Below the pieces are notes generated by a model. It was not told the origin of the DNA, ran no database searches, and was given only the letters and a program-made list of their open reading frames with translations. Below are positions 8,911 to 18,204 of a stretch of 64,000 nt of DNA, piece after piece (the first letter of the stretch is position 1; each line of letters starts with the position of its first letter). This stretch comes from Curtobacterium sp. SGAir0471 (GTDB lineage Bacteria; Actinomycetota; Actinomycetes; Actinomycetales; Microbacteriaceae). Location of the stretch: assembly GCF_005490985.1 (NCBI RefSeq), contig NZ_CP027869.1, positions 434,001 to 498,000 of the forward strand. The letters are read 5' to 3'. The translations under genes were made by a program, and so were the position numbers.

Positions 8911-10215
8911 TCAGGTGACGGCCGGTCGAGGGGCGGGGAGGACCTCGGGCGTTCCGCCACGAGCGGCGTTGGCGTCGACGTCGCCGCTGCCGCCGCGGTC
9001 GTCCAAGGATCGCGCGCAGCGTCGGGCGAGTGCCTCGAGGGGGCCGCGTCTGCCGGCTCGGTCGAGCAGGATCGCCGCGACCGCGGCCGCCACGATCAGG
9101 ACGAGGTACGGGAACCACCCGTCGAGCGCCGGCAGCGGGTCCGGACGTCCGGCGACCACCCATGCACCGATTGCGAGGACGTGTCCGCAGTACAGCGTCA
9201 GGGCGCACCGACCGATCGATGAGAGCGGCCGCAGGCGCAGCGGTGCGACCGCCGTGAGGAGCAAAGCCGCGGCGAGGACGGCGACCGCGACCCCGATCGC
9301 CCCGAGGAGCTCGAACGTCGAGCCACCGTGCGGGGAGACGTCGAGCAGTCGCGCCCAGTTCACCTCGGGGAGCGGCTGCTGCTCGGGGACGAGCATCGTC
9401 GTGGATGACCCCGTCGGGATCGTGACAGACCCGGACCCGGGTCCGGTGCTCGACCCGGACAGGTCGGGGATCGGGATCATCGTGCCGACCGGACCGGAGA
9501 TGCCGAAGGCGTGCGCGACGACGCTCCCGCCGCCGTAACCGAGGATCGCTGCGCCGATCCCCGAGCCGAGCGCGCCCCACAGGACCCTCCGGCGTTCGAG
9601 GCCGAGCCGCGCCAGGAGCACGCCGGCGAGGACGACGCCGAACCACGACACCGCCGGGTAGCCCGAGAACAGCGGGTCGGCGAGTCCGACACCGCTCAGC
9701 GAGGCGACCGACTGGCCGACGAGGGCGACCGGGGGACCGGCGACGAGGGCGAGGACCGCGGCCAGGACCACCCAGCGCAGTCGGAGCCGCAGGAACGGCA
9801 GCGCCGCGACGAACAGCACGGCGTAGGTGGGCAGGATGACGAGGATGCCGCCCGGGACCAGGGTCAGGAGCGCCCCGATCGCGAGGAGCAGGGCAGCTCG
9901 GGCCAGGACGTGCCGACGGTCGCGGATCCGTCCGCGCTCGGTCGGGCCGGTGGTCGCGAGGACGAGGGACACACCGGCGCAGAGCGCGAACAGCACGGAC
10001 GACCGCCCGTGGACCATCGCACCCCACGTCGAGGGGTCGCCGAGGTCGACGGGGTCGTGGAGTGGGGCGAGGTGGGCGGCGAACATCCCCAGGACTGCGA
10101 GGCCGCGTGCGGCGTCGAGGCCGTCGAGTCGGGGGCGTCGTGGTGGGCGGTCACCGGTGGCGGCGGGTGTGGCGGCGGCGCTGGCGGCTCTGGGCCGCGT
10201 CGTGAAATGTTGCAT
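8911..10215 (-). CDS. Multi-pass membrane acyltransferase-like protein (DUF1624/HGSNAT-like)
   Basis: 434 residues with about ten hydrophobic helices. The N-terminal RLDGLDAARGLAVLGMFAAH is the usual opening of the heparan-alpha-glucosaminide N-acetyltransferase/DUF1624-DUF418 membrane family, in which an acyl group is moved across the membrane onto an extracellular glycan or peptide. A Gly/Ser/Thr/Pro-rich external loop (about residues 245-285) and a C-terminal DUF418-like region follow. Substrate unknown. The start ATG at 10215 has no clear Shine-Dalgarno site, but GAAAC (minus strand, 10242-10238) lies 27 nt upstream, nearly the position seen before the lipoproteins at 16.3-17.6 kb. Confidence 0.8.
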   Translation of the reverse strand: MQHFTTRPRAASAAATPAATGDRPPRRPRLDGLDAARGLAVLGMFAAHLAPLHDPVDLGDPSTWGAMVHGRSSVLFALCAGVSLVLATTGPTERGRIRDRRHVLARAALLLAIGALLTLVPGGILVILPTYAVLFVAALPFLRLRLRWVVLAAVLALVAGPPVALVGQSVASLSGVGLADPLFSGYPAVSWFGVVLAGVLLARLGLERRRVLWGALGSGIGAAILGYGGGSVVAHAFGISGPVGTMIPIPDLSGSSTGPGSGSVTIPTGSSTTMLVPEQQPLPEVNWARLLDVSPHGGSTFELLGAIGVAVAVLAAALLLTAVAPLRLRPLSSIGRCALTLYCGHVLAIGAWVVAGRPDPLPALDGWFPYLVLIVAAAVAAILLDRAGRRGPLEALARRCARSLDDRGGSGDVDANAARGGTPEVLPAPRPAVT

Positions 10216-10385
10216 GTCCCGATCCTGGCGACCAGGTGTTTCGTCAGCGTGTGCGTCTCCCCGATCGCGGCCGTGCAGGGTCCGGGCGCATGCTGAGCTC
10301 TTCCTGGTGTGACCGGTGCGGGACGGGCGGCGGCCGTGAGCCCTGGCCGTGCGCGGGTCGGCGGCCGAGCGGGCACGATGAGGTC

Positions 10386-11816
10386 ATGGACCCGCACCGC
10401 CCGACGGCACCACTGCGCGGTGATCGTCGTGTCGTCCTCGTGGTCGCGATCCTGGCGTCCTTCGTCGTCGGGCTCGACTCGAGCGTGGTCACCGTCGCGC
10501 TCCCGGCGATCCGGCACGAACTCGGCGGCGGGCTGGTCGTGCAGCAGTGGGTCGTCGACGCCTACCTCGTGACCCTCGGGTCGCTCATCCTCGTCGCCGG
10601 ATCGCTCTCGGACGTGTTCGGGCGGGTGCGGATCGTCACGTGGGGGCTGGTCGTGTTCGGGGTGGCCTCGGTCGCGTGCGCGGTCGCACCGTCGGGCGGG
10701 GTGCTCGTCGTGGCGCGCGCGGTGCAGGGGATCGGCGGGGCGCTCGTCACCCCGAGCTCACTCGCACTCATCGTCGCCGCGTACCGCGGTGCTGCGCAGG
10801 CGAGGGTGATCGGCACGTGGACGGCCTGGTCGAGTGCCGCGGTCATCGTCGGCCCGGTGGTCGGCGGCCTCGTGGTGGACGGCATCGGCTGGCGCTGGAT
10901 CTTCGTGCTGACCACGGTGCCGATCGCGGTGACGATCCCGCTGGTGCTCCAGATCACAGGTGACGTGCCTCCGGTGCGGCGACCGCGGATCGACATCGTC
11001 GGTGCCGTCCTGGCGGTCGTCGGTGTGGGCGGCGTGGTGCTCGGGCTCATCGAGCAGGAGCGGCTCGGGTGGGGCGCTCCCGTGGTGGTGGTCGCGCTCG
11101 TCGCCGGCGCGGTCGCGCTCGTGGCGTTCGTGCCGTGGGAGCGACGGGTCGCCCGGGCCGGGGGCGCGCCGCTCGTGCCGCTCGAGCTCTTCCGGGCGCG
11201 GAACTTCGCGGTCGGGAACCTCGCGACCCTGTCGATCTACGGCGCGCTCGGGATGGTCGGCTTCGTCGTGACGCTCTTCCTGCAGGAGGTCTGGTCGTTC
11301 CCCGCCTGGCTCGCCGGCGTCGCGAGCCTGCCGCCGACGATCCTGCTCCTCGCGCTGTCCACCACGGTCGGCGCGCTCGCCGGGCGCCACGGCCCGCGGT
11401 GGTTCATGGCCGCGGGGCCGGCGATCGCCGCGGTCGGTGCGCTCGTGATGCTCGGCGCCGGTGACGAATCGACGGGCTACTGGTGGACGGTGCTGCCCGG
11501 GCTGGTGCTCGTCGGCGTGGGCATCGCGACGATGGTGACCCCGCTGACGAGTGCCGTGCTCGGTTCGGTGCCGGAGCGCGAGGCCGGAGTGGGATCGGCG
11601 GTCAACAACGCCGTCGCGCGGGTCGCCGGACTGGTCGTCGTGGCGCTCGCCGGGGTCGTGCTCGGTGGCGACGGCGTGAGCACGGCCGGGTTCCACCGGG
11701 CGATGGTCGTCATGGCAGTCCTGCTCCTCGCGGGTGCGCTCGTCAGCGCCATGGGGATCCGGAACGGATCAGCCGTCGGTGCCGTCGGGCTCCGGAACAA
11801 ACCACCCCGTCCGTGA
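10386..11816 (+). CDS. MFS drug exporter, EmrB/QacA (DHA2) type
   Basis: 476 residues and about 14 membrane helices, the DHA2 topology of proton-driven multidrug exporters. The N-terminal motif VVGLDSSVVTVALPAI is the DHA2 motif D1, and GSLSDVFGRVRI is MFS motif A in the loop after helix two. The ATG at 10386 follows GATGAGG; an upstream in-frame ATG at 10236 would add implausible arginine-rich residues. No dedicated regulator is adjacent. The stop codon directly abuts the HAIR element of clpB. Substrates cannot be predicted. Confidence 0.9.
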   Translation: MDPHRPTAPLRGDRRVVLVVAILASFVVGLDSSVVTVALPAIRHELGGGLVVQQWVVDAYLVTLGSLILVAGSLSDVFGRVRIVTWGLVVFGVASVACAVAPSGGVLVVARAVQGIGGALVTPSSLALIVAAYRGAAQARVIGTWTAWSSAAVIVGPVVGGLVVDGIGWRWIFVLTTVPIAVTIPLVLQITGDVPPVRRPRIDIVGAVLAVVGVGGVVLGLIEQERLGWGAPVVVVALVAGAVALVAFVPWERRVARAGGAPLVPLELFRARNFAVGNLATLSIYGALGMVGFVVTLFLQEVWSFPAWLAGVASLPPTILLLALSTTVGALAGRHGPRWFMAAGPAIAAVGALVMLGAGDESTGYWWTVLPGLVLVGVGIATMVTPLTSAVLGSVPEREAGVGSAVNNAVARVAGLVVVALAGVVLGGDGVSTAGFHRAMVVMAVLLLAGALVSAMGIRNGSAVGAVGLRNKPPRP

Positions 11817-11837
11817 GTTGAGTCGAGTAGACTCAAG
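11817..11837 (+). promoter_or_regulatory. HAIR element (HspR operator) upstream of clpB
   Basis: GTTGAGT-N7-ACTCAAG (11817-11823, 11831-11837) differs by one base from the CTTGAGT-N7-ACTCAAG consensus bound by the heat-shock repressor HspR in actinobacteria. It begins one base after the MFS stop codon and 78 bp before clpB, so clpB is predicted to be HspR-repressed and heat-inducible. Confidence 0.9.
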
Positions 11838-11914
11838 TACGAGACGCGCGCGCAGGACGCGACGTGCGAGCAGTACGACACCACACGACCACCGCAACGG
11901 AAAGGACGGACCGC

Positions 11915-14083
<2,169 letters not shown>

Positions 14084-14128
14084 GCGGACGGTCGGTTCCG
14101 GTCGCGACGGGACCGACCGCTCCGCGGT

Positions 14129-14185
14129 GACGGCCTGGAGGCCCGGTGCCGGTCCACGAGACCGGCACCGGGCCTCCAGGCCGTC
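14129..14185 (+). terminator. Long palindromic terminator of clpB
   Basis: Perfect 26-bp arms (14129-14154, 14160-14185) with a 5-nt loop. Its GGAGGCCCGGTGCCGGT core is shared with the hairpin at 21351-21395 and is part of a repeat family seen throughout the window. Confidence 0.85.
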
Positions 14186-14250
14186 GCGTGCCGTCCGTGG
14201 TCGCCGACCCGGTTACGCCGCGGAAACAGGCGGACCGACAGGCTCGCCAC

Positions 14251-14373
14251 ATGGACACACTCTCGATCGACACCGTTCCCCTCTTCGTCGTCCCCGGCCC
14301 GGAGAGCCGCGCCTTCGTCGTCCACCTGGACGAGCGACGCGGCACCGTGCACGTCGACCCAGCCGATGCATAG
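14251..14373 (+). CDS. Small ORF, 40 residues, unknown function
   Basis: Encodes a 40-residue acidic peptide beginning MDTLSIDTVPLFVV with no signal peptide. No homolog recognised. Support for it being real is contextual: GAAAC at 14223-14227 stands exactly 28 nt before the ATG, the same distance as before the three lipoprotein genes downstream, and the start context CACATG matches that of the first lipoprotein. There is no good Shine-Dalgarno site. It ends 22 bp before the response regulator start, so it may be a leader peptide or small member of the same operon. Confidence 0.45.
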   Translation: MDTLSIDTVPLFVVPGPESRAFVVHLDERRGTVHVDPADA

Positions 14374-14395
14374 AAATGTCATGTGTCATGTACTC

Positions 14396-15049
14396 ATGCG
14401 CGTACTGGTGGTGGATGACGAGACAGCCCTGGCCGACCTGATCGCCCGTGGCCTCACGCGTCAGGACATGGCCGTCGACGTGGCGTACCGCGGTGACCAC
14501 GCCGACGAGTTGCTCGCCGTGAACGACTACGACGTCGTCGTGCTCGACCGTGACCTCCCCGGCATGCACGGGGACGAGGTCGCCCGACGGCAGACCGCCC
14601 GGTCCGGCTGCACGCGGATCCTCATGCTGACCGCCGCGACGGCGCTCACGGACCGCGTCCACGGGCTCGAGCTCGGCGCCGACGACTACCTGCCGAAGCC
14701 GTTCGAGTTCCCCGAGCTCGTCGCCCGGGTCCGCGCGCTCGGTCGACGCAGCACCGCCGCCGTCGCGCCGGTGCTCGAGCGGGACGGCCTGCTCCTCGAC
14801 TCGAACCGCCGCATCGCCACACGCGACGGTCGGCCGCTCGACCTCACCACGAAGGAGCTCGGGGTGCTCGAGGTCCTGCTCCGCGCGGACGGACGGATCG
14901 TCTCCGCCGAAGAGCTCCTCGAGAAGGTCTGGGACATGAACATCGACCCGTTCACCGCCGCCGTCCGGGTGACGATGTCGAAGCTCCGCAAGAAGCTCGG
15001 TGCCCCGGACCCGATCCGGACCGTCCCGGGCAAGGGCTACGCGCTGTGA
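14396..15049 (+). CDS. OmpR-family response regulator
   Basis: 217 residues: receiver domain (MRVLVVDDET, phosphoacceptor Asp51 in VVVLDRDLPG, conserved Lys in LPKPFEFPE) and a winged-helix DNA-binding domain ending RTVPGKGYAL. It is expected to be phosphorylated by the kinase encoded next and to bind DNA as a dimer. I start at 14396 because it gives the canonical MRVLVVDDE opening; the ORF could extend ten residues to 14366, which are unlike the family. The short AT-richer stretch directly upstream contains TGTCATG twice in tandem (from 14377), a possible autoregulatory site. The likely targets are the lipoprotein and exporter genes downstream. Confidence 0.93.
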   Translation: MRVLVVDDETALADLIARGLTRQDMAVDVAYRGDHADELLAVNDYDVVVLDRDLPGMHGDEVARRQTARSGCTRILMLTAATALTDRVHGLELGADDYLPKPFEFPELVARVRALGRRSTAAVAPVLERDGLLLDSNRRIATRDGRPLDLTTKELGVLEVLLRADGRIVSAEELLEKVWDMNIDPFTAAVRVTMSKLRKKLGAPDPIRTVPGKGYAL

Positions 15050-16230
15050 CCCGACTCTGGTCCATCCGGGCGCGGACGACCCTGACGTTCGCGGTCGCCT
15101 CGATGGTCCTGACCGCGGCCGTCGTGCTCCTGGTGACGTGGGCCTCGACGGTGACGCTCACCGGGACGATCGACGGCGGCGCGGCCGAACGGACGCCCTC
15201 GTTGCGGAGCACCACCGAGGGCGACGACGGCGAGTGGTGGTCTGGCTCCGAGCTCCGACCGGGGCACGGCTCCGAGACCCCGGCAGGGGGTGCTCGGGAC
15301 GTCCGTGGTGCCGAGGCGGTGATGGTGGTCGCGGAGGCGAACCGCACCCAGTGGCAGTGGGCCGCCGTCGGGGTGCTCGCCGCCGGACTGCTGGCGGGCG
15401 GGACCGGATGGGTCGTCAGCCGCCGGGTCCTCCGACCGATCGATCGGATCACCGACACCGCACGCCGGCTGTCCGCGTCGACCCTGCACGAGCGCATCGG
15501 ACTCGACGGCCCCGACGACGAGCTCCGACGGCTCGCAGGGACGATCGACGACCTGCTCGACCGCCTCGAGGCGGCGTTCGAGAGCCAGCGGCGCTTCGTC
15601 GCACAGGCATCGCACGAGCTGCGGACCCCGCTGGCCGTGCAGCGCGCCGCCCTGCAGGTCGGCCTGGCTGAGGGCTCTGGTCCGGACGACGTCGTCGCGG
15701 TCCGCGAGGAACTGCTCGAGCAGAACCGGCGGACCGAGCACCTGGTCGAGAGCCTGCTGGCGCTCGCCGAGGCGGATCGCGGGCTCGACGGCCGCGTCGA
15801 CGACCTCGACCTCGCCGAGCTCGCGGGACAGGTGGTCGCCGGGCAGCGGGACCACGCCCGGACCGCGGGGGTGGCCCTGACGGTCGAACCGGCCCCGTCC
15901 GCCGTGGTGTCGGCCGAGCCGGTGCTCGTCCGGCAGCTGGTGACGAACCTCGTCGACAACGCCGTCGAGTACAACGAGCCCGGCGGGTTCGTCCGCGTGT
16001 CGGTCTGCCCGGACGGCCTCTGCGTCGAGAACTCGGGGCCGGTGGTGTCGGCGGACGAGGTCGCCGTGCTCGTGGAGCCGTTCCGCCGCGGGGCGCAGGG
16101 CGCTGCGACCGGGCGCCACAGCGGTCTCGGGCTGTCCATCGTCGCGGCGATCGTCCGCGCCCACGGGTGGTCCCTGGCCGTCGAGCCCCGACCGGACGGC
16201 GGCCTCCGGGTGCGGGTCGCGACGGGCTGA
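15046..16230 (+). CDS. Membrane sensor histidine kinase
   Basis: 394 residues, GTG start overlapping the regulator stop by four bases (GTGA), so translation is coupled. Two helices (about 12-34 and 104-126) enclose a short extracellular loop of about 70 residues, rich in Gly, Glu and Ser, with no recognised sensor fold. Then come HAMP, a HisKA domain with phosphoacceptor His190 in QASHELRTPLA and an HATPase_c domain with N-box NLVDNAVEYN and GLGLSIV. The small sensor loop suggests it reads the membrane or a partner protein, possibly the lipoproteins encoded next; that is inference. Confidence 0.93.
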   Translation: MTRLWSIRARTTLTFAVASMVLTAAVVLLVTWASTVTLTGTIDGGAAERTPSLRSTTEGDDGEWWSGSELRPGHGSETPAGGARDVRGAEAVMVVAEANRTQWQWAAVGVLAAGLLAGGTGWVVSRRVLRPIDRITDTARRLSASTLHERIGLDGPDDELRRLAGTIDDLLDRLEAAFESQRRFVAQASHELRTPLAVQRAALQVGLAEGSGPDDVVAVREELLEQNRRTEHLVESLLALAEADRGLDGRVDDLDLAELAGQVVAGQRDHARTAGVALTVEPAPSAVVSAEPVLVRQLVTNLVDNAVEYNEPGGFVRVSVCPDGLCVENSGPVVSADEVAVLVEPFRRGAQGAATGRHSGLGLSIVAAIVRAHGWSLAVEPRPDGGLRVRVATG

Positions 16231-16275
16231 GCCGGGATCGGCGGTGGTCCTGGCGAGGTCTTCGCAGCCGGCTAC

Positions 16276-16322
16276 CGGTGTTTCGTCGATGTCACTCCGC
16301 CGCACGTCGTGCCGAAACACCG
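16276..16322 (+). promoter_or_regulatory. Inverted GTTTC/GAAAC element before lipoprotein 1
   Basis: CGGTGTTTCG (16276-16285) and CGAAACACCG (16313-16322) are perfect 10-bp inverted arms. GTTTC and GAAAC start 34 bp apart, and GAAAC starts 28 nt before the ATG, spacings repeated exactly at the next two genes. Probably the binding site of the adjacent response regulator or part of a shared promoter. Confidence 0.6.
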
Positions 16323-16341
16323 CTCCGGGTGCACTGGTCAC

Positions 16342-16854
16342 ATGACCACCACGACGAAGCAGACCATCGGACGGCTCTCGGCCGTCCTCGCCACCGTGCT
16401 CCTGGCAGGGTGCGCGCTCACCGCGTGTTCCTCGGGGCCCGACGCTCCCGACGCAGCGGGCGGAACGACCTCGGCCGAGGGCAGCCAGCGCGAGAAGCTC
16501 CTGGCGAACGCGAAGTGCCTGCGCGACAAGGGGTTCGACGTCTCGGACGAGCAGTTCACCTCCGGGAACTTCTCGATCCCGGAGGGCGCCGATCCCGACG
16601 AGTACCTGAAGGCCGACGAGGAGTGCAGCGCGAAGAACCGGAGTGCGGGTGATGCACAGGGCCCGGCGACGCCGTTCGGGTTCGGCCCCGCGGTGGCGGC
16701 CTGCCTGCGCGACTCGGGCTTCGCCGACTACCCCGACGACCCGGGGGCGCAGGGCGAGTACGTGCCGCACGACGGCGACGGCTTCGATGCGGCGCTCGAC
16801 AAGTGCGTCACAGAGCACGGCGACGGTGCCGGAGTGCAGGCTCCCCGCGGCTGA
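16342..16854 (+). CDS. Lipoprotein 1 of a three-paralog set
   Basis: 170 residues, ATG at 16342. The signal peptide ends in a lipobox (LTAC; LAGC five residues earlier is an alternative), predicting a lipid-anchored protein on the outer face of the membrane. The mature part contains two similar units, each with C-L-R-D-x-G-F, an Asp/Pro patch and a second cysteine about 35-40 residues later (KCLRDKGFDV and ACLRDSGFADYP), so four cysteines that could form two disulfides. No characterised family recognised. It follows the kinase after 111 bp and precedes two paralogs and an efflux set, suggesting a ligand-binding or sensing role in that system. Confidence 0.8.
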   Translation: MTTTTKQTIGRLSAVLATVLLAGCALTACSSGPDAPDAAGGTTSAEGSQREKLLANAKCLRDKGFDVSDEQFTSGNFSIPEGADPDEYLKADEECSAKNRSAGDAQGPATPFGFGPAVAACLRDSGFADYPDDPGAQGEYVPHDGDGFDAALDKCVTEHGDGAGVQAPRG

Positions 16855-16862
16855 CCGGTGCG

Positions 16863-16921
16863 TGCAGCGGCGGAACCACTGTGTTTCGCCGCTGCAACCT
16901 CGGCCGACCGCCTGCTGAAAC
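16863..16921 (+). promoter_or_regulatory. Hairpin and GTTTC/GAAAC element before lipoprotein 2
   Basis: TGCAGCGGCG (16863-16872) and CGCCGCTGCA (16887-16896) are perfect inverted arms just after the lipoprotein 1 stop, a possible terminator or attenuator. The second arm overlaps the GTTTCGCCGCTGCAACC element (GTTTC 16883-16887); GAAAC is at 16917-16921, 34 bp on and 28 nt before the ATG. Confidence 0.55.
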
Positions 16922-16944
16922 GTCGCTCCTCGTTCCATGGGTCC

Positions 16945-17451
16945 ATGACCGAAACGACCTTCCGCCCGCGCGCCGTCCTGACCGCCGTCGCACTGCTCGC
17001 CGCACTCCCGCTCGCCCTGTCCGCCTGCTCCTCCGCCGACCCCGGTGCGGACTCCACCTCCGCCGCCCAGGGAGTCGGTGCGAAGTGGGGCGACTGCATG
17101 CGCTCCGCAGGGTTCGACGTCCCCGACCCCGCTGACGAGGAACTCGCGTCGGGGGTCGTCCGCACGCCGCCGGGCGCCGACGAGCAGGCGTTCGGCGAAG
17201 CCGCCCGCACGTGTCAGCAGGACCTCGGGCTCAAGAGCGCCGACGACGCGCAGCGACAGACCTGGGAGCGCCAGTACAGCCAGGTCGCGTCGTGCATCCG
17301 TGAGCACGGCTACGCCGACTTCCCCGAGCAGGAGCCCGGGGTGCTCAGTACCGGCGAGTACGCCCGCGCCTCAGAGCCGGCGTTCGAGAAGACCTTCCAG
17401 GACTGCCTCGCCGAGTTCGCTCCGGACACGAAGCAGCAGAACCCGGGCTGA
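16945..17451 (+). CDS. Lipoprotein 2 of a three-paralog set
   Basis: 168 residues, ATG at 16945. Signal peptide with lipobox LSAC, then a short linker and two CxRxxG(F/Y) units: DCMRSAGFDVPDP with a partner cysteine in RTCQQDLG, and SCIREHGYADFPEQ with a partner cysteine in QDCLAEF. It is closest to lipoprotein 3, sharing the WGDCMR, GFDV, QVASCIRE and DFPEQ blocks, while lipoprotein 1 is more divergent. No enzymatic motif is visible. No Shine-Dalgarno site precedes the start. Confidence 0.8.
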   Translation: MTETTFRPRAVLTAVALLAALPLALSACSSADPGADSTSAAQGVGAKWGDCMRSAGFDVPDPADEELASGVVRTPPGADEQAFGEAARTCQQDLGLKSADDAQRQTWERQYSQVASCIREHGYADFPEQEPGVLSTGEYARASEPAFEKTFQDCLAEFAPDTKQQNPG

Positions 17452-17504
17452 GCGCTCCCCGCCCGACACGGCGCCAATCTGCACGCCGACCACGACCCTT
17501 GACC

Positions 17505-17537
17505 ACGACGCCCCTGCCGACCCGGCGGGGGCGTCGT
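17505..17537 (+). terminator. Hairpin terminator after lipoprotein 2
   Basis: Arms ACGACGCCCC (17505-17514) and GGGGCGTCGT (17528-17537) with a GC-rich loop, 53 bp past the stop and immediately before the next GTTTC element, so each lipoprotein gene appears to be its own transcription unit. Confidence 0.6.
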
Positions 17538-17540
17538 CGT

Positions 17541-17579
17541 GTTTCGCCGGTGCAACCCGTCCTGACCACCTGGGGAAAC
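17541..17579 (+). promoter_or_regulatory. GTTTC/GAAAC element before lipoprotein 3
   Basis: GTTTCGCCGGTGCAACC (17541-17557) matches the element before lipoprotein 2 at 16 of 17 bases; GAAAC is at 17575-17579. The 34-bp and 28-nt spacings are the same as at the other two genes. Confidence 0.6.
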
Positions 17580-17602
17580 AGCCCGTCTCATTCCATGGAC
17601 CC

Positions 17603-18103
17603 ATGACCCACACGCCCGTCCGCAGCCGCGTCACGCTCGGCACCGTCGCCCTGTTCATCGCCCTCCCGCTCACCCTCTCCGCCTGCAGTACGCCCGACGC
17701 GGGGACCGCCCCCACCACGGCGGCGAAGGGCATCGGGACACAGTGGGGCGACTGCATGCGCGCGGCCGGCTTCGACGTCGAGGATCCGGACGACGACGCC
17801 GTGACCTCCGGGGTTGCGACCGCTCCGCAGGGCGTCGACCAGCACGCGTTCGCCGAGCAGGCGGGCACGTGCTCCCGTTCGCTCGGGGTCACCGGTGCCG
17901 ACGACGCGACCGAGCAGAAGTTCCGGCGCGAGTACCAGCAGGTCGCGTCGTGCATCCGCGAGCGCGGCTACCCGGACTTCCCCGAGCAGGACGGCGGCTT
18001 CACGACCGAGGGGTACCCCCGGTCGGAGGAGCCGGAGTTCGACGGGGTCGTGACCGACTGCATGGCGGAGTACTCGCCGGACAGCCGGACCGCCGGGCGC
18101 TGA
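17603..18103 (+). CDS. Lipoprotein 3 of a three-paralog set
   Basis: 166 residues, ATG at 17603. Signal peptide with lipobox LSAC, then the duplicated two-cysteine modules (DCMRAAGFDVEDP with GTCSRSLG; SCIRERGYPDFPEQ with TDCMAEYSPD). It is the last of the three lipoproteins, 101 bp before the adaptor gene of the efflux set, so it could be carried into that operon transcript. The intervening sequence holds near-repeats of CGGGCGCTGACC but no strong hairpin. Confidence 0.8.
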   Translation: MTHTPVRSRVTLGTVALFIALPLTLSACSTPDAGTAPTTAAKGIGTQWGDCMRAAGFDVEDPDDDAVTSGVATAPQGVDQHAFAEQAGTCSRSLGVTGADDATEQKFRREYQQVASCIRERGYPDFPEQDGGFTTEGYPRSEEPEFDGVVTDCMAEYSPDSRTAGR

Positions 18104-18204
18104 CCCGCCGGGCGCTGACCCACCGGGCATGCACCCGCCCGGCACTGCCGCGCGGCACCACCCCACCTCACCCCACCTCACACACCGACCCCAGGAAGGT
18201 CCTG

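Noticed and set aside
14366..14395. Ten-residue N-terminal extension of the response regulator
   Set aside because: Family proteins begin at MRVLVVDDE; extension overlaps the small ORF stop and the TGTCATG repeats.
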